Shown one piece after another: positions 1 through 5,849 of a DNA stretch of 8,720 nucleotides. The stretch spans positions 1 through 8,720 of the forward strand of contig DASTOB010000148.1 of assembly GCA_035720425.1 (NCBI GenBank). The letters are read 5' to 3'. The notes beneath the pieces were generated by a model. It saw only the letters and a program-made list of their open reading frames with translations. It was not told where the DNA came from and searched no databases. This stretch comes from DASTOB01 sp035720425 (GTDB lineage Bacteria; Chloroflexota; Limnocylindria; Limnocylindrales; CSP1-4). Position 1 is the first letter of the stretch, and each line of letters begins with the position of its first letter. A program made the position numbers and the translations under genes.

Positions 1-1337
1 CCGGACGCCTCGTGCGTCTGCGGAACGGCGACCGGCAGTCCGAACACGTCGGCGACGACCTGGAGCACCGCCTCGCTGCGGGCCCCGCCGCCGGCCGCGC
101 GGATCTCGCGGAAGCGGACGCCGGCCCGACGCGCCGACCGCTCCGAACCTTCACGCAGCGCGTGGGCGAGGCCCTCGACGATCGAGCGATAGACGTGAGC
201 GCGCGTGTGCACGTCGCCGAAACCGATGATCGCGCCCTTCGCCTCCGGCCCGGGGATCCGCACGCCCGGTGACCACGTGGGCTGGGCGATGAGTCCCTGC
301 GCGCCGGCCGGCGTCGCCGCGAGCAACTCGTCGAGCAGCGTCTCCGGTGCAACGCCGAGCGATGCCGCCCGTTCCCGCTCCGCCGCTCCGAGCTCGCGCA
401 GGAACCACTCGACCGTCCAGAAGCCACGGAAGATCGCCACCTCGAGGTTCCACGCGCCGGGAACGGCGGCCGGGTACGGCGGCACGAGCGGGATCGCCTC
501 GACGTAGCGACGATGGGTGCTGCTGAACGTCGCCGTCGTGCCGAGGGACACGGCGCCGATGCCCGGCTCGAGCGCCCCGACGCCGAGCACCTCGCACGCC
601 TTGTCGCCCGCCGTCGCGACGACCGGCACACCGGCAGGCAGGCCCAGCCACTGCGCGGCGCCCGGGACGAGCTCGCCGAGCGTCCCGCCGGGCGGCACGA
701 GCTCCGGCAGCCAGGCCGGGTCGATCCCGCAGACGGTCCAGCGCCAGTCGCCGGGCGACGCCCAGCGGAAGCGGCGGAAGTCGAACGGCAGGTACCCGAC
801 CTGGGCCGCCGCGGCGTCGACCCAGCGCCCCGTCAGGCGGGAGGCGACGAACGCGGACAGCAGCCCGTAGCGCCCGATCCGCGACCACACCTCCGGCTCG
901 GACCGCCGGATCCAGTTCGACTCGGCATCGGCCTGGAAGGCGGCGACCGTATCGGCCACGCCGGCGACCCGGAAGGCCAGCCCGTTCAGGCCGCCGATCG
1001 GGCGTTCATCGAGGACCCGGCGGGCGTCGAGCCAGACGATCGCCGGCCGGAGCGGCCGTCCGTCGGTATCGGACGCGACGACCGTGCCGCGCTGGCAGGT
1101 GGGTGCAACCGCCGCCACGGAATGCGGGTCGAGGCCCCCGGACCACAGCCGGGCACACGCCTCGGCCGCCGCCGACCAGTAGACCTCCGGGTCCTGCTCC
1201 GCCCACCCGGGATGCGGCGACACGTACGGCTCGATCGGCACCCGAGCCGCGGCGACGAGCGTCCCCTCGGGATCGAACGCGAGGGCGCGCACCGACTGGG
1301 TGCCGATGTCGAGCGCGAGGAGTCGATCGGCGGTCAC
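1..1337 (-). CDS. FGGY-family carbohydrate kinase, YgcE-like (3' end outside window)
   Basis: ATP-dependent kinase of the FGGY sugar/polyol family, cytoplasmic, substrate not identifiable from sequence. About 445 residues are visible with no stop before the left edge. Family members are usually near 500 residues, so roughly the last 50-60 are missing. Visible motifs: N-terminal phosphate-binding loop LALDIGTQS (residues 7-15, Asp10), CQRGT (81-85), the GDKACEVLG segment (244-252) carrying the expected catalytic base Asp245, LGTTATFSS (265-273), WSPGVRIPGPEAKG (355-368) and the adenosine-binding GGGARSEAVLQ (416-426). The run PGPEAKG..IGFGDVHT resembles YgcE/YoaC-type kinases more than glycerol kinase or classical xylulokinase. 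The start is GTG at 1337-1335. It overlaps the TGA of the upstream FAD oxidase (GTGA, 4 nt) and has no Shine-Dalgarno site, so translational coupling is likely. The kinase could phosphorylate the product or a precursor of the oxidase. The family call is secure; the substrate is unknown. Confidence 0.93.
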   Translation of the reverse strand, partial: MTADRLLALDIGTQSVRALAFDPEGTLVAAARVPIEPYVSPHPGWAEQDPEVYWSAAAEACARLWSGGLDPHSVAAVAPTCQRGTVVASDTDGRPLRPAIVWLDARRVLDERPIGGLNGLAFRVAGVADTVAAFQADAESNWIRRSEPEVWSRIGRYGLLSAFVASRLTGRWVDAAAAQVGYLPFDFRRFRWASPGDWRWTVCGIDPAWLPELVPPGGTLGELVPGAAQWLGLPAGVPVVATAGDKACEVLGVGALEPGIGAVSLGTTATFSSTHRRYVEAIPLVPPYPAAVPGAWNLEVAIFRGFWTVEWFLRELGAAERERAASLGVAPETLLDELLAATPAGAQGLIAQPTWSPGVRIPGPEAKGAIIGFGDVHTRAHVYRSIVEGLAHALREGSERSARRAGVRFREIRAAGGGARSEAVLQVVADVFGLPVAVPQTHEAS

Positions 1338-2953
1338 GGGCGGGGACGGGGCGGGATGAGGACGCCCGGGTTCATGATGCCGGGCGGGTCGAGCGTCCGA
1401 GCGACCGCGTCGAGCACGTCGATGCCGAGCGATCCTGTTTCGGCCTCGAGGTACGGCAGGTGGTCGGTGCCCACCCCGTGCTGGTGGCTGATCGTCCCGC
1501 CCCCGGCGACGATGGCCCGGCTGGCGGCCGTCTTGAGGAGGTGCCAACGACGGTGCGTCTCGTCCGGGTCGGCCGCCGTCCGGAAGACGTACGTGACGTA
1601 CAGGCTGGACCCGGAGCCGTACACGTGCGACAGGTGGCCGAACGCGATCACCCGCTCGTCGAGCTCCGCCAGCCCGCCGCGCAGCGTGCCGATCACCGCG
1701 TCCGCGAGGGCGGGCAGGCGGGACCAGTCGGCCGCGGTCTCGATCGTGTCGACCGCATAGCCCTCCGTCCAGAGCGCCGCCCGCAGGTCGAACGCCCGGT
1801 ATCGCGATGCGACCCACGCCCGCCCGATCGCTCCGGGACCGCGCTCGGCACCGTGCGTGGCGAGCATCGCGCGCGCCTCTGCCTCCGCTGCCGCGACGAC
1901 GCGCCGCCGGCCGGCCAGGGCCAGCAGCAGGAGACACGGCGAAGCGGGAAGCCGGCGCAGCCGGAAATACGCGGCGAGCGCGGTGGCCACGGCCGGGCGG
2001 CCGCCGAGCGCGAGGAGCAACGAGGTCTCGAGCGCGCCGGACAGCCGAACCATGGCGAGCGGCAGGCGGGCCTGGACGAGCGTCCGAACGGCCGCCAGCC
2101 CAGCTTCCCAATCCGGGAGGAACAGCGCCGGGAAGCGTTCGCGCTCGGGCAGCGGCACCGCCCGCACCGTCGCCTCCGTGATGACGCCGTAGCGACCCTC
2201 CGAGCCGAGCACGAGCTGCCGGAGGTCCGGTCCTGCCGCCGACGCCGGGTGCGACGGCAGCACGAGCGTGCCGGCCGGTGCCTCGACACGGCCGCCGGCG
2301 AAGAGCGCCTCGATCCGCCCGAACCCGAGCGACTGCTGGCCGACGGATCGCGCGGCGACCCAGCCCCCGAGCGTGGCCCGGGCCCACGACTGCGGCAGAT
2401 GACCGAGCATCCAGCCACGCGGGCCAAGCTCGGCCTCGATGGCCGGCCCGGTCGTGCCGGCCCCGAACGTCGCGAGGCCGCTGCGCGGATCGAACGAACG
2501 GAGGCCGGACAGGCCGAGCAGGTCGAGCACGAGCACGGGCCGACCGACCTCCGTCGGGGTGACGCCGCCGACGACGCTCGTGCCGCCGCCGCGCGGGACC
2601 ACCACCGCTCCATTGGTCGCCGCGTATTCGAGCAGCGACCGAACGGAGTCGGGGTCACCTGGATGGGCAACCGCGTCGGGGACGACCACCGGTCGACCGG
2701 CACGCCGGGCGATCCAGTCCGGCAGGCTCTCGCCGGCAGCGTGCGCGAGCCGGTCGGCCGGGTCCGCCGACACGCCCGGGCGAATCGGCAACCGGCCCTC
2801 CGGGAGGTTCGCTGCGACCATCGCCGGATCGGCGTCCCGCTGTCGCTGCCCGTGGCCGAGACGGTCGACGAGCATGCGTCGCGCGGCGGCCGGCAGGCGC
2901 CCTGGAGGTCCAGACCCGGACAGGCCGGGGATAGTCCGCGCGGAGTGCTGCAC
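1334..2953 (-). CDS. FAD-binding oxidase, alkyl-DHAP synthase/GlcD-like (YgcU-like)
   Basis: Flavoprotein of the VAO/PCMH superfamily, 539 residues, near the usual size. Domains in order: an N-terminal helical region; the FAD-binding PCMH domain with the pyrophosphate loop PRGGGTSVVGG (120-130), LGHLPQS (183-189) and TLGGWVA (194-200), then LGSEGRYGVITEATV (249-263); a C-terminal FAD-oxidase cap; and the C-terminal signature ISHQHGVGTDH (488-498) followed by LDPPGIMNPG (521-530). The GGWVA and SH-H-G motifs match alkyldihydroxyacetonephosphate synthases and the bacterial YgcU type better than D-lactate dehydrogenases. AGPS enzymes usually have SHHHG; here the middle His is Gln491. No signal peptide or membrane segment is seen, so it is probably cytoplasmic. 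The start GTG at 2953 is supported by the only strong Shine-Dalgarno site in the window (GAGGAGG at 2966-2960, 6-nt spacer). It is first gene of an operon with the overlapping FGGY kinase. An ether-lipid role is possible, but the kinase partner suggests oxidation of a sugar acid or polyol. Confidence 0.92.
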   Translation of the reverse strand: MQHSARTIPGLSGSGPPGRLPAAARRMLVDRLGHGQRQRDADPAMVAANLPEGRLPIRPGVSADPADRLAHAAGESLPDWIARRAGRPVVVPDAVAHPGDPDSVRSLLEYAATNGAVVVPRGGGTSVVGGVTPTEVGRPVLVLDLLGLSGLRSFDPRSGLATFGAGTTGPAIEAELGPRGWMLGHLPQSWARATLGGWVAARSVGQQSLGFGRIEALFAGGRVEAPAGTLVLPSHPASAAGPDLRQLVLGSEGRYGVITEATVRAVPLPERERFPALFLPDWEAGLAAVRTLVQARLPLAMVRLSGALETSLLLALGGRPAVATALAAYFRLRRLPASPCLLLLALAGRRRVVAAAEAEARAMLATHGAERGPGAIGRAWVASRYRAFDLRAALWTEGYAVDTIETAADWSRLPALADAVIGTLRGGLAELDERVIAFGHLSHVYGSGSSLYVTYVFRTAADPDETHRRWHLLKTAASRAIVAGGGTISHQHGVGTDHLPYLEAETGSLGIDVLDAVARTLDPPGIMNPGVLIPPRPRP

Positions 2954-3040
2954 CGACGACCTCCTCGCGGTCTATCGTGCCCGATCGGGTGGCGGCCGGT
3001 ACGGCCGAGTGGCACGGACTGATAGGCTGACCGAACGACG
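2954..3040. promoter_or_regulatory. Divergent promoter region with two short palindromes
   Basis: This is the 87-nt spacer between the FAD oxidase (minus) and the ParB-like gene (plus), so it must hold both promoters. Seen directly: CCCGATCGGG, a perfect 10-bp palindrome at 2980-2989; GGCCG-gta-CGGCC at 2994-3006; and on the plus strand TGATAGGCT at 3020-3028, which fits an extended -10 (TGnTAnnnT) 12 nt before ATG 3041. I see no good -35 for it and no clear -10 for the minus-strand gene. Operator function for the palindromes is inference; such short palindromes arise easily at this GC content. Confidence 0.4.
2960..2966 (-). promoter_or_regulatory. Shine-Dalgarno site fixing the FAD oxidase start
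   Basis: GAGGAGG on the minus strand, six nucleotides before GTG 2953. It decides the start of the FAD oxidase and is notable because the other starts in the window lack a comparable site. Confidence 0.8.
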
Positions 3041-3802
3041 ATGCCTGACGACCTGCCGACGCCGACTCCCGTTCCCGGCGGCGACGTTTCCGAACGACCG
3101 TCGCCCGAACGACCGTCGCCCGAACCACCGGTCACCGACGACCACGATCACGGCACGCTCGGACGCCTCGTCCACCCCGCCGAGCCGACGGTCGGGCGCG
3201 TTGCATCCGCCGTCGAGGCGGCGTTCGATCGGGCCGCGACCCGCTGGGCGGAGCGTCCCGGCGCCCGCGTGCGACGCCTCCGCCGCGAGGCCAGGAAGCC
3301 GCTTCGCCAGCTCTACGAGGAGCATCCGGAAGCGCGCCGGGCGAACCCGCGCGAGCGGGGCACGCGGTCGATCCCGACCGACGAAATCTGTGGCAGCGCG
3401 GTCGGCGGCGCCGACCAGCGCGGCGCCGACTTCCTGCCGCTCAAGCCGTTCCGCTCGGCGAACTGGGCTGCCCGCTGGCAGCGGATCCGTGCCGCCGTCG
3501 ATCGGCTCGTCGTCCTGCCCCCGATCGACGTCTACCGCTACGGCGACGGGTACTGGGTGCTCGATGGACACAACCGGGTCGCGGCGGCGCTGTATGCCGG
3601 TCAGGTCGAGATCGACGCGAACGTCATTGAGCTGGTCCCGCCGGACGGGATCGCCGCGGAGCCGTCGGCGCCGATCGCGTCGAGCATCATCGGCTCGTTG
3701 TCGGTCCGGGCGGCCGGCGAGGGACTGCCGCCCGGGGCGCCGGAGGAGGACGGCGAGGGCCGGCCGGACGGAAACGGGGCCCCGCCCGCTTCGTCAGCGT
3801 GA
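3041..3802 (+). CDS. ParB N-terminal-domain-like protein
   Basis: 253-residue protein with a ParB/sulfiredoxin-type fold in its second half. The signature runs from RGTRSIPTDEICGS (106-119) to LPPIDVYRYGDGYWVLDGHNRV (159-180). It contains the I-V-pattern strand followed by the DGHNRVAAAL helix start that marks the nucleotide-binding ParB-N core. The helix-turn-helix and dimer domains of true chromosome-partition ParB are absent. No parA lies next to it, so this is not the segregation ParB. The N-terminus (1-40) is Pro/Glu-rich and contains a duplicated ERPSP element; residues 50-105 are basic and likely helical; the tail from about 222 is Gly/Pro/acidic and likely disordered. ATG 3041 was chosen because high GC3 begins there and an extended -10 lies just upstream; no Shine-Dalgarno site is visible. 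Its TGA overlaps the GTG of the phosphoesterase gene. Function unknown; DNA binding, nucleotide binding or protein regulation are all possible. Confidence 0.8.
   Translation: MPDDLPTPTPVPGGDVSERPSPERPSPEPPVTDDHDHGTLGRLVHPAEPTVGRVASAVEAAFDRAATRWAERPGARVRRLRREARKPLRQLYEEHPEARRANPRERGTRSIPTDEICGSAVGGADQRGADFLPLKPFRSANWAARWQRIRAAVDRLVVLPPIDVYRYGDGYWVLDGHNRVAAALYAGQVEIDANVIELVPPDGIAAEPSAPIASSIIGSLSVRAAGEGLPPGAPEEDGEGRPDGNGAPPASSA
3091..3130 (+). repeat. 15-bp tandem repeat within the ParB-like gene
   Basis: Two identical 15-nt copies (CGAACGACCGTCGCC at 3091-3105 and 3106-3120), followed by a degenerate third beginning CGAACCACCG at 3121. The unit is in frame and encodes ERPSP twice, then EPP. 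It probably arose by slippage and should vary in copy number between relatives without breaking the frame. Confidence 0.85.
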
Positions 3803-4485
3803 TCCGCCGGCTCCGGATCCGCTGGCCGGATCGGCGTCCGTTCGCCGGTCGCGCGGATCGGCCGCTCCGCATCCTCGCCGTGTCGGACGAGCGCGAGCCG
3901 TCACTCGGGGTCGGGTCGAACCGGGAGGCGCTCGGGGCGATCGACGCCGTCCTCGGGTGCGGCGACGTCGAGCCGGACTGGCTCGCCTTCCTCGCCGACG
4001 CGTTCGCCGCGCCGCTCGTCTTCGTGCGCGGCAATCACGACCGCGGAAGCGGCTGGCTGGCCGGTCGTCGGGTCATCCCCCGGCCGCTTGCGTCCGGGTC
4101 GATGGAACGCGTCGCCGGCATCGTCGTGGCTGGCCTCGCCTGGCCCGGCGTCGATGCGCCGGGCAATCGCCGCGACGAGCTGTCCGCGTGGGGCACCGTG
4201 ATCGGCCTCACCCGGCGCCTGCTCATCGCGCGCCTCCTCCGCAGGCTGGAGCCGGTGCTCGTCATGAGCCACGCTGCGCCGGAGGGCGTCGGCGATGCAC
4301 CCGACGCCTACCATCGCGGGTTCCGCTCATACCGCTGGCTGCTCGATCGGCTGCGCCCACCGGTCTGGCTGCACGGGCACACGACCCTCGCCTCGATCGA
4401 TGAGCTGGAGCTCCGTCACGGCCCCACGACGGTCGTCAACGTGACCGGCGCGGTGCTCCTCGAGCTGGATCCGCCGGCCGGCTGA
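3799..4485 (+). CDS. Metallophosphoesterase (calcineurin-like)
   Basis: 228-residue phosphoesterase, likely cytoplasmic. Metal-binding blocks are all visible: motif I LRILAVSDE (23-31, Asp30), motif II GCGD (53-56, Asp56), motif III GNHD (78-81), motif IV MSHAAP (156-161, His158) and motif V HGHT (192-195). Motif I is usually D-x-H. Here it reads D-E-R, so the usual His ligand is absent, as I recall for a bacterial subgroup with SDE at this place; Glu31 may substitute. The size fits small YfcE-type enzymes, which cleave phosphodiesters in vitro. The start GTG 3799 overlaps the TGA of the ParB-like gene by 4 nt with no Shine-Dalgarno site, indicating coupled translation and probably a joint role. 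Residues 1-21 are Arg-rich and precede the conserved core, so the true start could be slightly downstream, but the overlap favours 3799. The substrate cannot be read from sequence. Confidence 0.9.
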   Translation: MIRRLRIRWPDRRPFAGRADRPLRILAVSDEREPSLGVGSNREALGAIDAVLGCGDVEPDWLAFLADAFAAPLVFVRGNHDRGSGWLAGRRVIPRPLASGSMERVAGIVVAGLAWPGVDAPGNRRDELSAWGTVIGLTRRLLIARLLRRLEPVLVMSHAAPEGVGDAPDAYHRGFRSYRWLLDRLRPPVWLHGHTTLASIDELELRHGPTTVVNVTGAVLLELDPPAG

Positions 4486-4500
4486 CCGTCAGAACGGCGG
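4471..4500. terminator. Possible bidirectional hairpin between convergent genes
   Basis: The phosphoesterase stop (TGA 4483-4485) and the SCO1664-family stop (minus-strand TGA 4491-4489) are 3 nt apart. CCGCCG (4471-4476) can pair with CGGCGG (4495-4500), and CTGAC-c-GTCAG (4482-4492) forms an inner inverted repeat spanning both stop codons. There is no T-run on either side, so an intrinsic terminator is only weakly supported. Rho-dependent or readthrough termination with antisense overlap is equally possible. Confidence 0.3.
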
Positions 4501-5199
4501 CCACGGGACGGCCGGCCAGGATGCGCTCGGCTGCGGGAAGCGCCCGGACCTGAGCAGTCGGTCCGCCCGCCGGACGGTCGCCGTGACCTCGCCCGGCTCG
4601 AGGAGCCGACCGAGCTCCTCGCCGAGCGCCCCGTCGAGCGCGTCGCGAACGCGCCGGACGCCGGCCAGCTCCATGTCCGTCAGGCCCTCGCCGCGCCATG
4701 CCCACAGCACCGTTCGCAGCTTCGGGACCTCCGAGAAGCACACGCCGTGGTCGACCCCGTGGATGTGCCCGCCCGGCACGGGCAGGAGGTGGCCGCCCTT
4801 GCGGTCCGTGTTGTTGACGATCGCATCGAAGATCGCGACCTGGCGGAGCCGCGCGTCCGCCTCGATGACGAGCGCAACGACGTCGACCGTCGGGTCGACC
4901 TCGACCCAGCGCTGGACCATGCCCGGCCCAAACGGTCCGTCGCGGAGCACCGTCTCCGGCACGATCCGCCAGCCGATCGCCTCGGAGACCGCGAACGCGG
5001 CAACCTCGCGGTGGGCGAGCGTGCCGTCCGGGAAGTCGTCGAGCGGTCGCTCGCCGCGGATCGGTTTGTACACGGCGTCGAGCACGATCGGCGGCTCCGG
5101 GGGCGGGCAGGGGAGCGACACCCGGCAGAGCAGGGCGTGGTTGGTCGACGCGATGAGCCGGCCGACAACCTCGATCCGGCCCTCGGTCAGGACGCGCAG
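4489..5199 (-). CDS. SCO1664-family (PI3/4-kinase-like fold) protein
   Basis: Atypical kinase-like protein of the SCO1664 family, function unproven. Diagnostic blocks: VYKPIRGERPLDDFPDGTL, then REVAAFAVSEAIGW, then VPETVLRDGPFGPGMVQRW. The Lys of VYKP would bind ATP. NNTDRKGGH carries a catalytic-type Asp, and GVDHGVCF carries a metal-binding-type Asp, as in PI3/4-kinase and HipA-like folds. The nearest conventional start is GTG at 5121, which has no ribosome-binding site and would cut off conserved sequence. Upstream, in the same frame, the reading continues as GRIEVVGRLIASTNHALLC, which matches the family's N-terminal strand pattern, and stays open up to the DUF3090 TAG (5229-5227). There is no ATG, GTG or TTG in 5122-5226. 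I place the start at CTG 5199-5197 because GAGGAA precedes it with a 3-nt gap; ACG at 5217-5215 is another option. The start is uncertain, the gene and its stop are not. It lies directly behind DUF3090, its usual partner. Confidence 0.85.
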   Translation of the reverse strand: MRVLTEGRIEVVGRLIASTNHALLCRVSLPCPPPEPPIVLDAVYKPIRGERPLDDFPDGTLAHREVAAFAVSEAIGWRIVPETVLRDGPFGPGMVQRWVEVDPTVDVVALVIEADARLRQVAIFDAIVNNTDRKGGHLLPVPGGHIHGVDHGVCFSEVPKLRTVLWAWRGEGLTDMELAGVRRVRDALDGALGEELGRLLEPGEVTATVRRADRLLRSGRFPQPSASWPAVPWPPF

Positions 5200-5226
5200 C
5201 GTTTCCTCGGTCGACGTGGCCGGCGC

Positions 5227-5784
5227 CTAGTTGACGTACTGGCCGTTCCGGCGCGGGCAGATGTGGCCCATCGGGTCGAGCGGCTGGCCGCACAGGGGAC
5301 ACGGCGGCCGGCCCGACGCGACGACCCGGACCGCCCGTTCGACGAACGTCCTGGCCGCGGCCGGGCTGAGGCGCACGCGCAGGACGTCCGGGCCCTCCTC
5401 GTCGTCCGGGAGCGGATCGTCCTCGTCGTCATCGTCGTCCTCGTCGCGGACCGCGAGCGCCTCGACGAGCACGACACCGTCGTCGCCGTCCCAGCCGAGG
5501 GTCAGGGTCCCCGCCCGGAACGCCTCGCGCAGCGGCTCGTCGAGCGGGGCCCCGTCAGGAACGGCTGCCTCCCCCTCGTCGGGGGCGATGCCTCGCTGGC
5601 CGAGCTCGTCGAGCAGGTCGCTGAGGCGATCGGCGAGGACGGCGACCTGGACCTTCTCGAGCACGACGCTCACGAGGCGGTCGCCGTCCCGGGCCTGGAG
5701 GAAGAACGTCCGGCTGCCCGGCTCACCGACGGTGCCCGCGGTGAACCGGTCGGGCAGGTCGAACAGGTAGCGGCGTCGAGGCAT
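5227..5784 (-). CDS. DUF3090 family protein
   Basis: 185-residue conserved protein of unknown function, recognised by its typical opening (RRYLFDLPDRFTAGTVG, residues 4-20; GSRTFFLQA, 23-31) and its C-terminal zinc-finger-like end CPLCGQPLDPMGHICPRRNG (162-181). Likely metal ligands are Cys162, Cys165, His174 and Cys176. An Asp/Glu-rich tract (about 114-130, DNA 5395-5445, GTC/CTC triplet run on the plus strand) sits between the core and the finger. Family members are near 190-200 residues, so the length is normal. It is soluble, with no signal peptide. DUF3090 and SCO1664-family genes usually occur together. In Actinobacteria they lie near a histidine-phosphatase gene and mycothiol ligase mshC; neither is in this window. 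ATG 5784 has no Shine-Dalgarno site but has TAGAGT 6 nt upstream, suggesting a leaderless mRNA. Its TAG stop is in the same frame as the downstream SCO1664-family gene. Confidence 0.93.
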   Translation of the reverse strand: MPRRRYLFDLPDRFTAGTVGEPGSRTFFLQARDGDRLVSVVLEKVQVAVLADRLSDLLDELGQRGIAPDEGEAAVPDGAPLDEPLREAFRAGTLTLGWDGDDGVVLVEALAVRDEDDDDDEDDPLPDDEEGPDVLRVRLSPAAARTFVERAVRVVASGRPPCPLCGQPLDPMGHICPRRNGQYVN

Positions 5785-5849
5785 GGGATGACTCTAGCGG
5801 TTCCGCGGCGGACGGTCCGTCGGGGCCTCCGGCCGCGGCGGCGTCGGAC
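5785..5849. other. Short spacer with small inverted repeats
   Basis: 65 nt between the molybdoenzyme stop and the DUF3090 start. On the plus strand it holds GACGG-t-CCGTC and a GGCC-3nt-GGCC element. They could form short hairpins at the 3' end of the molybdoenzyme mRNA, but no T-run follows, so I do not call a terminator. Confidence 0.3.
5791..5796 (-). promoter_or_regulatory. Candidate leaderless -10 box for DUF3090
   Basis: Minus-strand TAGAGT fits TAnnnT and ends 6 nt before ATG 5784, the spacing expected if transcription begins at or next to the A of ATG. The possible -35 is weak (CGGACC, matching GAC of TTGACA). No Shine-Dalgarno site lies between the box and the start. It would separate the DUF3090 pair from the upstream molybdoenzyme gene as its own transcription unit. 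Confidence 0.4.

Noticed and set aside
513..1760. 415-codon plus-strand frame opposite the kinase
   Set aside because: Antisense shadow of the FGGY kinase and of the FAD oxidase 3' end; no recognisable domain.
1103..3022. 639-codon open frame on the plus strand
   Set aside because: It lies antisense to the FAD oxidase and kinase, which have clear family motifs. Its translation is Arg/Pro/Gly-rich with no motif; long antisense frames are expected at this GC content.
1693..3135. 480-codon minus-strand frame overlapping the FAD oxidase
   Set aside because: Same-strand shadow in another frame; Ser/Arg-rich, no motifs, and it crosses the divergent promoter.
3041..3802. Chromosome partition locus or replication origin
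   Set aside because: No parA, no helix-turn-helix domain, no parS-like site and no DnaA-box cluster; only the ParB-N-like core is present.
2439..4403. 654-codon open frame on the plus strand
   Set aside because: It is in the wrong frame across the ParB-like and phosphoesterase genes and antisense to the FAD oxidase; low-complexity Arg/Ser translation.
5395..5460. GTC/CTC triplet run as a microsatellite or regulatory repeat
   Set aside because: It simply encodes the Asp/Glu-rich tract common in DUF3090 proteins; the triplets are mixed, not a pure repeat.
5785..5849. Intrinsic terminator after the molybdoenzyme
   Set aside because: Short GC inverted repeats exist but there is no T-run, and such repeats are common at this base composition.
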